Positions 1-11,686 of a DNA stretch of 64,000 nucleotides are shown one piece after another. Position 1 is the stretch's first letter. Every line of letters starts with the position of its first letter. The notes under the pieces were generated by a model, which had not been told where the DNA came from, made no database searches, and saw nothing but the letters and a program-made list of their open reading frames with translations. The DNA is from Atkinsonella hypoxylon. Its lineage: Eukaryota > Ascomycota > Sordariomycetes > Hypocreales > Clavicipitaceae. The position numbers and the translations under genes were made by a program. The DNA lies in NCBI GenBank assembly GCA_000729835.1, contig JFHB01000136.1:1-64000 (forward strand), given 5' to 3'.

Positions 1-539
1 CTTCCCCGACGGCATCAAGTTCTCCTACATTGCCCCCTCAGGAGACGACATTCTCTCCTGCGGCATTCCAGGCACCTACGACGCCAGCGCCGGTAACGTT
101 CAACTAACGCACAACCAAGAGCAAAAAAAAAAAAAAAAAAAAAACCTAATGCTAACTTTTTGTTTAAGAATTCAGCAAGAAAAAAGTCATCCTGGTTGCT
201 GTCCCGGGTGCCTTCACCCCCACCTGCCAGGCTTCCCATCTGCCCTCGTACCTCAACAACCGCGAGGCCCTCAGGGCCAAGGGCGTGGACCAGGTCGTGG
301 TGATTGCCTACAACGACGCCTACGTCATGTCTGCGTGGGGCAAGGCCAACGGCGTGAAGGATGACTTCTTCATCTTTGCGGACGACGGGGGCTTCAGCAA
401 GTCGATTGGGTGGACGATGGGGGATCGTACGGCTCGGTATGCTGTTGCTGTTGATCACGGCAAGGTTATTTATGCTGCGAAGGAGGACGGCAAGGGGATT
501 GAGAAGTCTGGTGCTGAGGCTGTTTTGGCTAAGCTTTAG
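1..539 (+). CDS. prx5: Peroxiredoxin 5 family protein (Pmp20/Asp f 3-like), 5' truncated
   Basis: Thiol peroxidase that reduces H2O2 and alkyl hydroperoxides. The window opens inside the first visible exon (1-92, reading FPDGIKFSYI...). A 76-nt intron (93-168) containing an A-tract of more than 20 bases follows, then the last exon (169-539). The join GCC-G|AA-TTC keeps the frame. The peroxidatic cysteine lies in PGAFTPTC, the hallmark of the Prx5/Ahp1/Pmp20 branch, and an upstream cysteine sits in SCGIPG. The protein ends in Ala-Lys-Leu, which fits the type 1 peroxisomal signal [SAC][KRH]L, so a peroxisomal form like Pmp20 is possible (inference). Only the extreme N-terminus is missing. The gene converges on rpl24. 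The family assignment is secure; localisation is not. Confidence 0.93.
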
Positions 540-1084
540 TAGTTGGCTGGGAGCATGATAGAGGGGGTGGTTCTGTCATAGAAAAGATTGGGGGTTTTTT
601 TTTTTGCTTTTCCCGGAGGAAACGATCATCATCTTGTCTTATGAAGCGTGTTCTCCGTGTCCAGAGCCAGCAGCCGTTGAGATGGTGCGGGAGCTGATTG
701 CATCAATGCAACTTGATGCACACGACAATTCCATGACAACGTGCCGCACAAGTACCAAGTAAAACAGTCTGGACATGCGCACATGAAGCTTAGCTTACTC
801 AACAATACGGATTGATCATAGCACAGATATGTCATTTGCTCTACGATCAATGCTCCCTCGCGGCATTTCATGCACCTGAGAATGTTGTAGAAGAACCGGC
901 CGGAAAGGACACAAGAACCAATGTACTCCACCACTCTTGCCCAATGTGTTTCTCATAACTTGCCTTCCTCCTCTCTCTCCCCATCCTCCATCCCACGCAC
1001 TCTCGTTTTAGTTACCGTTCAAAATAAGAAGTCCTGTGACCCACGTTCCGAACTGCACCAAAATTCAAAACTTTCCATAAGCGT
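540..1084. other. Convergent 3' intergenic region
   Basis: This stretch lies between the stop codons of the peroxiredoxin and rpl24 and presumably holds both 3' UTRs. A short T-tract stands at about 596-605. No coding signal was recognised on either strand. Confidence 0.6.
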
Positions 1085-2158
1085 TTAGCGAGTGCGGGCA
1101 GCAACCTTGACAGGCGCACCCTTGGCACCCTGCTTGCTAATGTTTCGCTGGGTCTGGCCCTTGCCGGCAGTGACAGCGGCCTTGGCCTTCTCAGCCTTCT
1201 TGGCGCTGGCCGCAGCGTTCTTCTTATCCTTGCTCTCCTTGATGGCCTGGGCACGGGCGGCGGATCGGGCCTCGGGCCGCATGGAGCGGCGCTCCTTGAT
1301 CACCTCGAGGGAAGCACCAACGATGGCACGCTGGGACTTGACGGTTCGGCGGGTGCGCTTCTTGGCGACCTCCTGTGCAGGTTGTTAGCAGATTGTCATC
1401 TCCTTGCTCATCGGACAAGTTTGTTCGGCTATAGGAATTGAGGACCAGACCATGAGGCCACGTTGCTACCAGGCTCACGTCGAGATTGCCACGTATTCGA
1501 CGATGTCTAGCTCCATCTTATATTGGTTCCTTGCAGGATGCTGGAGATATTTATTCGACCTCGGAGAAATACAATGGCAACGTCGCAAAAAAAAAACATG
1601 AGTCTCGCATCGTGGCTTCATAACTGGGCTGCCAGAGCATAAAATCGTACCTCAGAGATACCCTTGCGGTGCTGGCGACGGTACAGGACAGTCCATGCGA
1701 TGCGACGAGGGTTCTTTCGCTGCAAGAACAGCGACTCTGACTTCCCGTTCTGGAATCGGAAGACCTTGCTGTCGCCACGGACGTAGATCTTACCCTGCAG
1801 ATGCCCATGTTAGCCAGCCTATTATCACGCGCCGCTCTTCATAGTCATCCCGTCGTCATAGGAATTAGTTGATTTCTTCCTCTCCACCGATGCTGGGCCA
1901 GCCGATCCATGACCCAGCGCGATAGAAAGATGGTAACGGTGTCGTTCTCCACTGTCTCTTTCATTCCATCATTGAACCAAACAAGTCGACTTATGTTCTT
2001 TCAAAGGAAAGAAGGAAAGAAAAAACCCGGGCGCCCAACCCAAGACAGCGGGAAGCCGAGCAACTTCGAACGGCAAATGCAAAATGGAGACGCAGGGAAA
2101 GTTGTACCTTGCCACAGTAAATTCTCTGGCCCGAGAAGGCATCTTCGTAGGTACGCAT
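1085..2158 (-). CDS. rpl24: 60S ribosomal protein L24 (eL24)
   Basis: Structural protein of the large cytosolic ribosomal subunit. Three exons on the minus strand: 2108-2158, 1651-1794 and 1085-1372, all joined in phase 0, giving 160 aa, which is normal for fungal eL24. The first exon encodes only 17 residues (MRTYEDAFSGQ...). Exon 2 holds the conserved core RGDSKVFRFQNGKSES and RNPRRIAWTVLYRR. Exon 3 begins EVAKKRTRR and ends in a Lys/Ala-rich basic tail. The introns are 313 and 278 nt, longer than most others here, which is common for ribosomal protein genes. The acceptor of intron 2 is preceded by a TGCTAAC branch site. The gene is divergent from tad1, with a 439-bp shared promoter region. 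Confidence 0.96.
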
Positions 2159-2597
2159 CTTGTCGCGGTTGTGCGTTTATAGCGACAAGGTGTATGTGTC
2201 GAGGATCGTGGGATTTGGGTTGGACGACGGATTGGCAAAGGCCGAGGCGGCGCGATACAGGCAATTTCTCGAATTGGTGGTGTGTGCCAACATGACTAAG
2301 CGTTCTAGGGCAGACGCGGCGCTAAAATCTGGGTGGGTATAGCGCTGCACGTGTACAGTCACGAGGGGGCCCTTCGCGACCTTGAAATTTTTGTGGGGAG
2401 GGCACTTTGCATTCTTTGCCAATCTGGCTCGATTGGCGAATGACGTCGCATCTCGACCTTTGTCTAGTCTGAGTAGTTCGAAAGCTGTGAAAGAGACCGA
2501 TGAAGATGTATCTCATGTATATTTCCATGTAGCCTCCATCATATCGTGATACCCCGGAGCGTGATATACCAAGAATCAAAGCCACAGGTCGAAATAA
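2159..2597. promoter_or_regulatory. Divergent promoter region, rpl24 and tad1
   Basis: 439 bp between the start codons of rpl24 (-) and tad1 (+), so it must hold the 5' leaders and promoters of both. I see no unambiguous TATA box. The region is inferred from gene orientation only. Confidence 0.55.
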
Positions 2598-3960
2598 ATG
2601 CCCTCAACCCACCGTGCGAATGAGATCGCCCAAGCCGTCATCACTCAATTCAACAAACTGCCCGCCAAGCGCAAACCTACCGTCCGAGATAATGGACTGC
2701 ACGAATGGGTTCCCCTAGCTGGGATTGTCGCCGACCAAAATGGCCGTCTGACATGCCTGGCGTTCGCGTAAGTTTTCCCCAAGCTAGGTACAGTTCAAAC
2801 ACCGCTGAGCGACATGAGACCAGAAGATGCTAAGCAGCGTCCGTAGAACCGGCATGAAGTGCCTGCCAGCGTCCAGACTTGCCGACGCAAACGGCAATAC
2901 CATCCACGATTGGCACGCCGAGGTCCTGGCCATGCGCGCCTTCAATCGCTTCCTGCTGGACGAGTGCAATGCAATTGCGCGCCACGGACAATCTAGCCAG
3001 GTTATAGAGTCTTCGAGCCTAGCTGACGGCAGCCCGTTCAAGATCAAGGACGACGTCAGGTTGCACATGTACTGCTCCGAGGCGCCCTGTAGGCCCATCG
3101 CCTGAAATCCGCCTTTTGGCAAGAAAAAAAGTCCCAGACTAACCCTCCTCTCGATAGGCGGAGATGCAAGCATGGAGTTGATCATGGCCGCCCAGGACGA
3201 CGCCTCGCCTTGGCAAACGGTCCCTTCGCCGCCAGACGAGACCGAGACACGCACCACGGCAATGCTGCCTGGACGAGCCTACTTCTCCCAACTGGGCATC
3301 GTCCGACGAAAACCTGCGCGCGGCGATGCTCCGCCCACGCTGTCCAAGTCGTGCTCCGACAAGATCGCTCTGAAACAATGCACGTCTCTTCTCTCCTTGC
3401 TACCATCTCTGCTGATCGACCCTTCAAACGCCTACATCGACAGCCTGGTCCTCCCCGAGTCTCAGTTCACAGCCACAGGATGCCGGCGGGCCTTCTCAGA
3501 GCGCATGAAGAGCGCAGATGGTAAGTCATGGCCCGGAGGATACACGTTCGTTCCATTCACGGTCGAGACCACCGACGAAGAGTTCTCCTTCTCGCGCAAG
3601 GCTGTGATGAGCAGGGCTGTCAAGATTGCGCCGAATAATCTTGCTGCCGTGTGGACTTGCAATGGGTGTGAGGAGACGATTCTCGGCGGCGTCCTGCAAG
3701 GCCGGAAGCCGTTTGATGCGAAGGGGGCGAGCAAGACGTCCAGGCGGCAAATGTGGATGGCTGCCGGAGAGACAGCGGGTTGCCTTGATGGCTATCAACA
3801 TATCCAGCGGTGTTTGAGTGTCCAAACGTACCAGGACGTCAAGGACAATGTTCTCCTAGCTGATAGAAGACGTGTAAAGCAAGATGTTCGTCAGTCTGCC
3901 CTTGCTGGCTGGACTCCGAACGAAGGCGATTCCATATTTTCCATACGCCAGAAAGGCTAG
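2598..3960 (+). CDS. tad1: tRNA-specific adenosine deaminase 1 (Tad1/ADAT1)
   Basis: Deaminates adenosine 37 to inosine in eukaryotic tRNA-Ala. Three exons (2598-2767, 2847-3088, 3158-3960) give 404 aa. The zinc-binding deaminase motifs are present in order: His80-Ala-Glu82 in DWHAEV; Pro-Cys138-Gly-Asp, whose Cys codon is split by intron 2; and Cys203 in KSCSDK. Glu82 would be the proton shuttle. The spacing between the second and third ligands is long, as in ADAT1 and unlike bacterial TadA. The start MPSTHRANEIA is chosen because it opens the deaminase domain directly and has AAATAA before the ATG. The residues after about 320 are less conserved in character. The 3' end faces the NAC-beta gene. 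Confidence 0.94.
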
Positions 3961-4506
3961 CACTGCATTGAAACAAAAAGCCATTGTCAAGACGCGAGAG
4001 AGGCATCAGACGTGAACATCATCAGACATTTTGGAATTTTTTTTTTTTTCAGATATGCGATTTGAGGTTTCTGTACAAACTCAAACCAGCTAAAGACAGT
4101 GCCATGCTCCTCTGTCCTTTCATCCGCCTCCTGTGATCCACGAGCTCTGACCCATCTTGCCATATTTTATTCCTCGTATCTCGCAACGAGAAGGGAAAAA
4201 AAATGAAAACCTAGCAGAACCATAGCCCAAGTACTCTTATGCTGATTCAGAAAACATCAGCAAGAAAAAAAAAAGGAGGTATTTCCGTGATTCTAAGTCA
4301 ACCAGAAATCTCCTTTGCTTAAGAACGATGGTTGACAGTTGGGTCTCGGAGACTTGCTCCATGAGAAACCTACCGCAGTCTCATTGCCTCTTGATAGAAT
4401 ACCTTCCAGCAACTCTCCTCATGTACTAAGCCCCATTTTCTTCCCCCGTCCCTTTTCCGGTCTGTCATGAAGTATATTCGTATACAGGGAAGACCAATCG
4501 GCCGCC
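3961..4506. other. Convergent 3' intergenic region
   Basis: 546 bp between the stop codons of tad1 and NAC-beta. It is rich in A/T homopolymers, for example near 4030-4040 and 4262-4273. No gene was seen. Confidence 0.6.
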
Positions 4507-5253
4507 TTACTCGACCTTGCCCTCAAAGTTCTCGCCCTCGACCAGGTCGGGAATCTCGTCGTCATCCTCACCCTTCTCCGCCTTTTGCATGTTCTGATAG
4601 CTCTCGGCAAGCTTGCGGAGGGAAGCGAGGGAATCGGGGCCGAGCTGGTTCAGGATACCAGGGACAAGCTCAGTGAGCTCCTTGTCCTCACCGTTGCCGT
4701 AGATGGCAAACGTGTTGGAAGGAACGGCCGCATGGACTGTCCGATGAGTTCGCCAAGGTTAGTGGTGTTTATTCTTGCGTATATATCGCTATCGAGCGCC
4801 TCATTTACTGGAACAATGTTGAGCACATACCCTTGGGGGCGGAGAAGTGGATCACGTTGCCGTCAGACTTGAACATGTTGACCTCCTCGATGGCCTGGAT
4901 GGGCTGAGTGTTCAGCTTCTTCAGGGTCTGCTGGAGCTTCTTGTCATCGGCGCCAGATCGGGCAGGCGCGCGCTTGACCTTTCTGCGGGGAGTACCCTTG
5001 CCACTATGTATCGAAAGGGAATCAATCACTGGTTAGTATATCATCTCTCCAGATTTCCGTTCGCAACCCGTCCAGCGATGCGGCGAGTCATCGTCGAGCG
5101 TGCTCTTGGACCAAAAACTTACCCTGCACTGGTGTTAGTGATACAAATTTCCATGCCAGCAGAGCACCAAGTTTTGATAAGTAGGGATCGTCATCACTCA
5201 CCAGTTCGGGCGCTGGCGCCGAGCTTCTTGAGTCGCTCTTGGACATCAGCCAT
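4507..5253 (-). CDS. egd1: Nascent polypeptide-associated complex subunit beta (EGD1/BTF3)
   Basis: Ribosome-associated chaperone subunit that pairs with NAC-alpha and binds emerging chains. The exons I support are 5202-5253 (MADVQERLKKLGASART), a one-nucleotide exon at 5123, 4831-5003, and 4507-4736, giving 151 aa. The ribosome-binding basic motif GGKGTPRRKVKR is assembled across the first three exons. The NAC domain follows (ADDKKLQQ..., NMFKSDGNVIHFSAPKVHAAVPSNTFAIYG). The C-terminus is acidic (GEDDDEIPDLVEGENFEGKVE). Without the microexon the frame from exon 1 to the motif cannot be kept with canonical sites except by adding about ten unconserved residues. The family call is certain; the 5' splicing is an inference. 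Confidence 0.93.
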
Positions 5254-6115
5254 TTTCAGGGTATGGAGGAGCTGGAACAGAAACTATGCACAACCGGCCT
5301 CGGCATTAGTCGAGATGAACTTTCAACAATTCACAATCTCAGCTACATTTTGTTGCAGGATCAGCCGGACGGCGTCACCTTTTAAGTCATGGCTTCGACG
5401 GGAGGTCAGGAGAGCGGTCACATACCGAGGAAGGATGAGGGGTTGCGTCAAAGAGCTGATTTGTCGCAGACGACGAACTGGTGATGGAGCAAAGCAAGAG
5501 TCGTTTTTTGTGCGTGCCAAGAGTTTTCGCGTGTGGAATATGTATTGGCCGACCGGCTGCCCCACCCCGGCTTCCCGCGTCGCTTGGGCTCAACCCCCTC
5601 TGGCTTACGTTACGTTAGGACCTAAGCTACCGAAGTGAGTAAGCCTCTGGTTTAACGAAGCATAATCAAACTAAAATGGAATGATTACAAATCGTGGTTT
5701 TTTCTTTTCTCTTTTCTCTTTACGCCTACTTGATGACGGTGGCATTGGGTTGTGCTTATTGCCAGATTCTGCCTCTGCAACCTGGTCGTCATGGCCCAAA
5801 CCCAGCGATAATCGAATTATCTTGACCGGCCACGCCGTTATATTCTGCCCTTCACTGACGTTGAAGAGCATGATATCTCACAGTTTGGACATCTTTATGC
5901 TCATTGTGCTGTGTATAACACGTAAATTACCTTCCCTCAACATGTAACGTCTCTTCCTAGTTTGTCGTGTCACTAGCATCCAATCATTCAAAAGTCATTA
6001 TATTCTTAGCCCATTCGTGCAAAATTGATGTCCGTTATTTACCGTTCAAGTAAACTTGTGAAAATGGATATATACTTTCAAAATAAACAAAGCAATGACC
6101 ACCATCCTGTTACAT
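5254..6115. other. Intergenic region upstream of egd1
   Basis: 862 bp between the egd1 start and the stop of the oligopeptide transporter. It should contain the egd1 promoter and the transporter's 3' UTR. Its pyrimidine-rich tract at about 5698-5725 and short A/T runs are the only visible structure. Confidence 0.5.
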
Positions 6116-8840
6116 TTACCAGCTGTCAGGGCCAAGAGGCTTGGTGACATTCTTAATAAACTCCTTCGTTACAGCAGTGCCATTATAATCGAGAGTGTTC
6201 TTCCAAACCGTGGTACCCCACCACGAAGGGAAGTCGGTTTCACTGAGACCCAGTCCAAGACTAGTGGCGACGGTGCAAAAGGCGGTACCAATGTCGAGGG
6301 CACCCGACAAGGCGTAGGTATAGCGACTCCACCAGCCAAAGAACATTCTGCGGATGGCGAGGTTGAAGGCAAGACCGACAATGACCCACTGAAAGAGGAA
6401 GTAGAGAGTAGCAGGAGGAATCATGGCAGCTGCACCAAATAGCGCAGGGGTGATGAGGTAGCGAAGGAAGGTTCGGGGATATCTCCGGGCAATCAGGTAC
6501 TGGATCACGGGCACAATGAAGCCAACAAGCCAGAACCAGTTTGTCCAAGAGTAAAGTCCTCCAGCACCAAAGACCTTTTTGGGTCCAATAACACCCCAAA
6601 TCACACTGGCATTGTAGAAAGTGCGAGCGCCAGGGCAAGTCAAACCCTGGGCTTGGTGAGGAGTACAAATCTCATGAATGTTGCCGCGCAGGAAGTTGTA
6701 GGTGGCAATCTGGACAAAAGACAACCAGATCACAGCGAAAGCCTGAGCGGCGAACATGCTGCGAGGGGGAATCTTCATGTAGTGGCCAACCTTCATATCA
6801 GAGATGTAGTTCAGCCCATTATATGAAAGCATGTATCCATAACTCTTGAACAACATCATAGCAATGGGGCGACCGGGCATCATGTAACCGACAATCATCT
6901 CAGTGATGATGTTCAATCCAGTTTGCTGGTTGGTGATTGCCTGGACCATGCCGATAGGAATAAACAAGACGGCGCCGATAAGGATGCAGACAATGTATGC
7001 CCACCAGGGCAGATGTGTATCCCAGGCTTGGGAAGCGATCATACCGAAGGCGAAGCTGACAACAAAGATAACCATAAACCACCACTCAGGAGCTTCCTTA
7101 TACTTGCGCATAAGCTTCATGTGGACATCGGGTTCATCATACTGGGAGTTCTTAGCACGGTTCACGACATCCCTGCCGTAGAAGAGAATGACATGCATGA
7201 TGGTGGACATAAGACCAGCAAAACCCATGCCGTAGGAAAGAGAGAAAGTGGGACCCAGAAGGATAGGGGAATAAGCCTGATAGGCCGTTTCGTTGATAGT
7301 GTACTGCTTGGTCAAGATACGCTGCAGGGACAAAATCAGTCAGCTTGCTGGCCACGAAATTGCTAGCGCATGCGTGGAAAAGACGTGCTCTGGATTACTT
7401 ACCGAGGTATCGTAGGGCTGAGCGAATCGATCAAAGTTCTTGTTGGCACTGATGGGTAGATATCGATAGTAATCGGGGCCGGTGTAGGCCAGACCGGCGG
7501 CACCAATGATCATGAGGCACATACCAGCGAAGACGTTGAGAATGGCAAAGGCAGGGGTCTGCAAGGGCGAGTTCAGAAATGCAGTCACAGTAGACCAATC
7601 GAGAGACATGGGCATAAGACCAAAGCCAGTGTTACCACCGAAGATCTGGTTAATAACAACATTGGAGGGAGCAATCCAAGTTGGCCACATAAAGTAACTC
7701 AGGAAAGGAGCAATAACAAGAGGGAACCATTCCCAAACAAAGGCACTGCAGGCAACAATAAGGAAGAAGCTATAACGGCCGATCTTCCATCCGTTAGTAG
7801 CAGAGGGATCCGAGGAACGGTGGTCGTGAAGCGAGTACATGACCGTGCAGGTAATTAGAGTCGCGGGCCACACCATTGACGAGGGCCAGATGAGAAATCT
7901 GCGAGCAACGCCAGCAACACCGAAACCCATGGCTTGAGTAGAAACCATGAGAAGAATCTGGAAACCCCATCTGTAGATCCTTTTGTAAGCATTGGGAAGT
8001 CTAATTGGGGAAGAGAGGAGAATGAGCACCGAGGGAGCGTCTTACTTGAACTCCTGCTTGTAGAAGATTTCCTGAGCAAGCAAAATATCAATGGCATAAC
8101 TCAGAGAACTACCAGCAGCAGTCATCATGGTGATGATGGTGTGCTCCTTGGGGTTGAAGGGACCAGGATTGAGCTCGATAGTGCGCCCAAAAACCTTGAA
8201 CGTCTTTGCGGGCATGAACTTAGCCCAGCCACAGCCGATTCTGGGCAATGTCCGATTAGGTCAAGAGCTTCGAGCGTACGGCATTCGTCGCAAATACTCA
8301 CGGGTATGAAATCAACTGCACGACGGTAGACGTGATGGCAATTGGAGTACGACGCATGCTGAGCAAGACGTTGCAAGCAGCGACTATGGTGCAAAGAAAA
8401 GCTCCAATAGTCCAAGCTCGCAGGGTGTTCACAGGGACATCCATGTCGGTAGGAGGCACCTGTCATTTTGATCTAGATCAGCAAATAGAAGTTTCTGGTG
8501 GTTGACTTTCCAATTGTTTTGGGGTACATATTTTCCACGGATAAGTTATGGTTCGACTGACCGAATTGCGGACTTCTGCATAGGGAGAGTCCTCCTGGAT
8601 CAACGACTCATCGATGGCTATCTCTTTCTCCGCATTGCCGGAAGCAAGAGCATCATCAATGTTTTCAAGCTTGTCAATGTCCAAAAAGGGATCCCATTGA
8701 TGCTGACGTTTGAAGCGGCGCAGCTCAGTCTCTACGCCTACGCCATCAGGATTGAGCAGAACATCAGCGGCACTCGTCTGGGCGGTAGTCTCAGCTGTGG
8801 TCTTGGTGGACTTGAGCCCAAAGCGATGCTTGAGACCCAT
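6116..8840 (-). CDS. Oligopeptide transporter, OPT family
   Basis: Proton-coupled uptake of small peptides across the plasma membrane. Five exons: 8562-8840, 8302-8459, 8046-8240, 7403-8000 and 6116-7321, giving 811 aa, within the usual 750-900 range. A hydrophilic N-terminal domain of about 100 residues precedes many hydrophobic segments. The OPT signature NPGPFN-KEH is at residues 170-179 (exon 3). Other family blocks are SLSYGMGFAGLMST and a WWF motif after KYKEAP in exon 5. The protein ends in KPLGPDSW. The first ATG (8838-8840) is used; an in-frame TTG further upstream is not needed. Intron 1 starts GTCAGT, a slightly weak donor. The specific substrate (tetra/pentapeptide, glutathione or other) cannot be told from sequence. 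Confidence 0.95.
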
Positions 8841-11686
8841 GATTGCCGATGCTGTGCAACACCACAGCAGACGCGAGTATGTGGTAGTTTCCCGGGGGAG
8901 GCTCAAGGAAATACTATCGGCTATCTAAAGGCAAACCGGAAAGAAGGGCCTTGGGATGATGGGAGAGATGGACGGAGTTCATCTTATATCTATTAAGAGG
9001 AGGCAGGCTCATGCGGACAGGCAGTCGAGTGCCGACCATCCACCAGCCCACTATGCGCAATCAACTCGTGCTCGACTCGTGCAATGCCAACTAGCTGTCG
9101 AATCTGTCGCATACTGCCTCTTTTTTTTCTGGTATAGTTAGTGCGAGCCGAGAATAGCACAAGAACAGGCAAGTCGAGGACCCACTGCACTCCACAGCAG
9201 GGATTTAAGGCTGCATGCAGATAATAATCTGAGGGGAAGCTTGACCAGGGTCGGCATGGCCTTATTCTGCTCTTATCTCTTCTCCCCATATTTCATATCT
9301 GAATTCTCCTTCCCAAATTGAGTAGCCATCCGGCGTTGACAACTCCATGTCAGTCTATACTGGAAATCATGAATCTTTGGGAAACAGCTCGCTCGTGTTT
9401 GTATAACCGATTGACTGTATATCAAGCACTGAGACCGTGGCCACCAAACATCAAGCCAGACCGACGACCTGGGACTTTGGCACTTTTGATTTTATACGCT
9501 GGCCTAGTTGAGTGTTGGCAGTTCTGCTGCGTCGCTAGTGGCGTTCTTATCTGCAAGTGGCCCGGGACGGTGGTCCTCTTGAGGATCTTTTGTAAAATTG
9601 GCCACCGGCACTATGTATCCACCATTCGCACCTGCTCTGTATGGCGCTAATGTATCCGAAGGTTCCTGCGATCGCTGTACTACTATGTAATTCAGAGTCA
9701 ATTGGCATTCAATGGGGTTTTTTTTTTTTGGTGGGGGGGGGGGGGGAGGGAGGGAGTAATACATAACTTCATCACGCTGGGCACTGGATGGACAGAGAAG
9801 ATAGTACGTGTCAGGACTGGCATTTGTGAATCTACATCACATGCTTGTGCTTGCTAGAACAGCATGGCATCGAATTGAAGAACAAGCGCGAATGCCACCA
9901 GGGGCATCAACCGCCACATCCTTCGGCTGACGCCATGCGCCACGCTCGATCTGTTTCTCCGCGTTCGTGTGCTTCAAGTCTGACGAGTCAATATTGTTAG
10001 CAGTCGCAGTCGCAGTCAATATAACATCTGGACCGGAGAGGCAATGGTGTCCTAGCCCCTAGTTCAGAGAGAAACCTCCTACATAACTAGTGCAGAATTA
10101 GCCATCATGTCCTCCGTACAAGAAGTGACCAAACAACAAAAGCTCCGGCGTGGAGTCTGCAGCGACAAACTTACAGGGCTTTTAGCAGCTCAAAACAGTT
10201 GCCATGATGTTTCAGCGGTTACTGCATGGTCGACGTCGTCATTCCGCCGCAACCAGAGTAATACTCCGGCTGACCCAAGGATACGACAACTTCGGACGCG
10301 TAGTGTTCGAGACTCGGTCCCCGGAACGAACTTTTGTGGCAAGCCAGGAGGGGGTAGTGTTTGATTCTAACAGCCAATCAAAGTCACTCACTCAGCTAGT
10401 GCTGTTGGCCAAGGCATCACATGACAGAATGTACTGCGTACCGTGGTCCGCGTCCAGTTCACCTCCAGGCCAGCTAGCGGGGTAATAACGTCATGCGGGG
10501 GCCTTCAGGCTCGAGCACATTCTTTCCTTCCACTTTTCAACACGCCCGTCAGTAGTTTGGCTCGGCAGGCCTTTTTATTTATTCCCGCTATGCACACATG
10601 GGCTGCACCTTGTGGTCCGAGGGCGACTAGGGGGGTCAGCTGGCCATTACACCCAAGCCGAGATGGTATTAGTGTCGGGTCGGGTGTGTCGGGTTTGGGT
10701 TTGCAATTATGCTTAGAGTTAAACTGCTGACCGAACCGGCGCAATGGCAGGGAGTAACGACCGGCCACTTTTTGGAAGCCAATAGTTAGGAAGTATCCTT
10801 GAATAATTCTTAGCAGGGATGACTGACTCTGGAGCAGCTCGCTTTGTCACGGCTGGTCAGTCATCCGGGCTAGGTGTGAAGCTAATCAAATCATCCTCTT
10901 CTTCCCTCCCTTCGTAAAAGTTCCCAACGTGGCCATACTTAGGCAATCGCTCAATGCACGCACTTTTGAATACGCGAATATGCAGCAACGGACTTTTTGA
11001 GAACATGCAGCAACTATTCCGTAGGCCTAGAGCGGGATGAGAAAGTGGAGCCTGTTATTTAGGACAACTGAGGTCCTGTTTTGTTGCAAGATTGTCGCAA
11101 TTAAATAAAGGCCATGCTGGCGTGGCGGAAAGTCTGACATTAAGCACGAAAGGCTGCCAAGGCCTCCTACTATCAACATGCGTGTCAAAACACCTGCTGC
11201 AAATTTACGTAGTCGGGAACCTTTTTGCCGCCCACTTCTCCATGACTGCATTTCTTCTGTTCTTCCCGTACGGCAACGTTGGGAATCACCGTTGTGCCCT
11301 GCCCGCCTCCGCATCTTTGCCCCCCATGTATCCAGTTCCCTAGCTTCGGTCCCTTTGTCCCCGACGACGCCGGCCAGCCGTTGGTGCAACTAGCCACATG
11401 ATCGCCACCCCAGTCGCTATTGTTACTAAACCTTGCATTCCATTCGCGTTCATAATATAAACACGAGATCGTGTGAAGTAAGCCGTGCCGAGACAAACGC
11501 ATGCTGCTAGAATACTGAGCCAGACTACCACCACGCAAAAGAATCATGCAGTTTTCGCCCACAGTTCAACCCAAATACACTCTTGGGATTTCCTCCCAAA
11601 ACCCATGATTGTGACGCCTAATATCTAAAAAAAAAATTAAAAATAAAAAAAATCCCCGTGTCCTTGCATCCGAAGAACAGTTGTCC
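8841..11686. other. Long intergenic region with oligopeptide-transporter promoter
   Basis: 2.8 kb between the transporter start and the cbp4 stop. The transporter promoter must lie at its left end. A mixed T-run then G-run (9717-9756) is the main low-complexity feature. Open frames here are short, lack family resemblance and mostly begin at non-ATG codons. I support no gene, though a small two-membrane-segment frame at 11340-11534 is discussed under rejected items. Confidence 0.5.
9219..9552. promoter_or_regulatory. Possible GATA-factor sites upstream of the transporter
   Basis: Three AGATAA/TTATCT motifs occur at 9219-9224, 9273-9278 and 9547-9552, within about 700 bp upstream of the oligopeptide transporter. 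AreA/NIT2-type GATA factors bind HGATAR and commonly control fungal peptide uptake under nitrogen limitation. Motifs this short occur often by chance, so this is a weak inference. Confidence 0.25.

Noticed and set aside
5003..5253. Alternative egd1 5' structures (six-base exon TGCAGG, or a single intron ending at CTAACCAG)
   Set aside because: Both keep the frame only by adding VIDSLSIHS-like residues absent from NAC-beta proteins, whereas the one-base exon rebuilds the conserved motif. Kept as the main competing hypothesis.
7340..8029. Reading transporter exon 4 through to a stop as a separate protein
   Set aside because: Donor GTAAGT at 7402 and acceptor CTGCAG before 7321 join it in frame to the next transporter exon.
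9717..9756. T-run followed by G-run as a possible telomere-like or structural element
   Set aside because: No TTAGGG periodicity; simple homopolymers that may include sequencing length error.
11340..11534. 64-codon minus-strand frame with two hydrophobic segments, and an overlapping 125-codon frame
   Set aside because: It starts at GTG, has no in-frame ATG, no convincing upstream exon and no family resemblance. It lies about 150 bp downstream of the cbp4 stop, probably near or beyond its 3' UTR.
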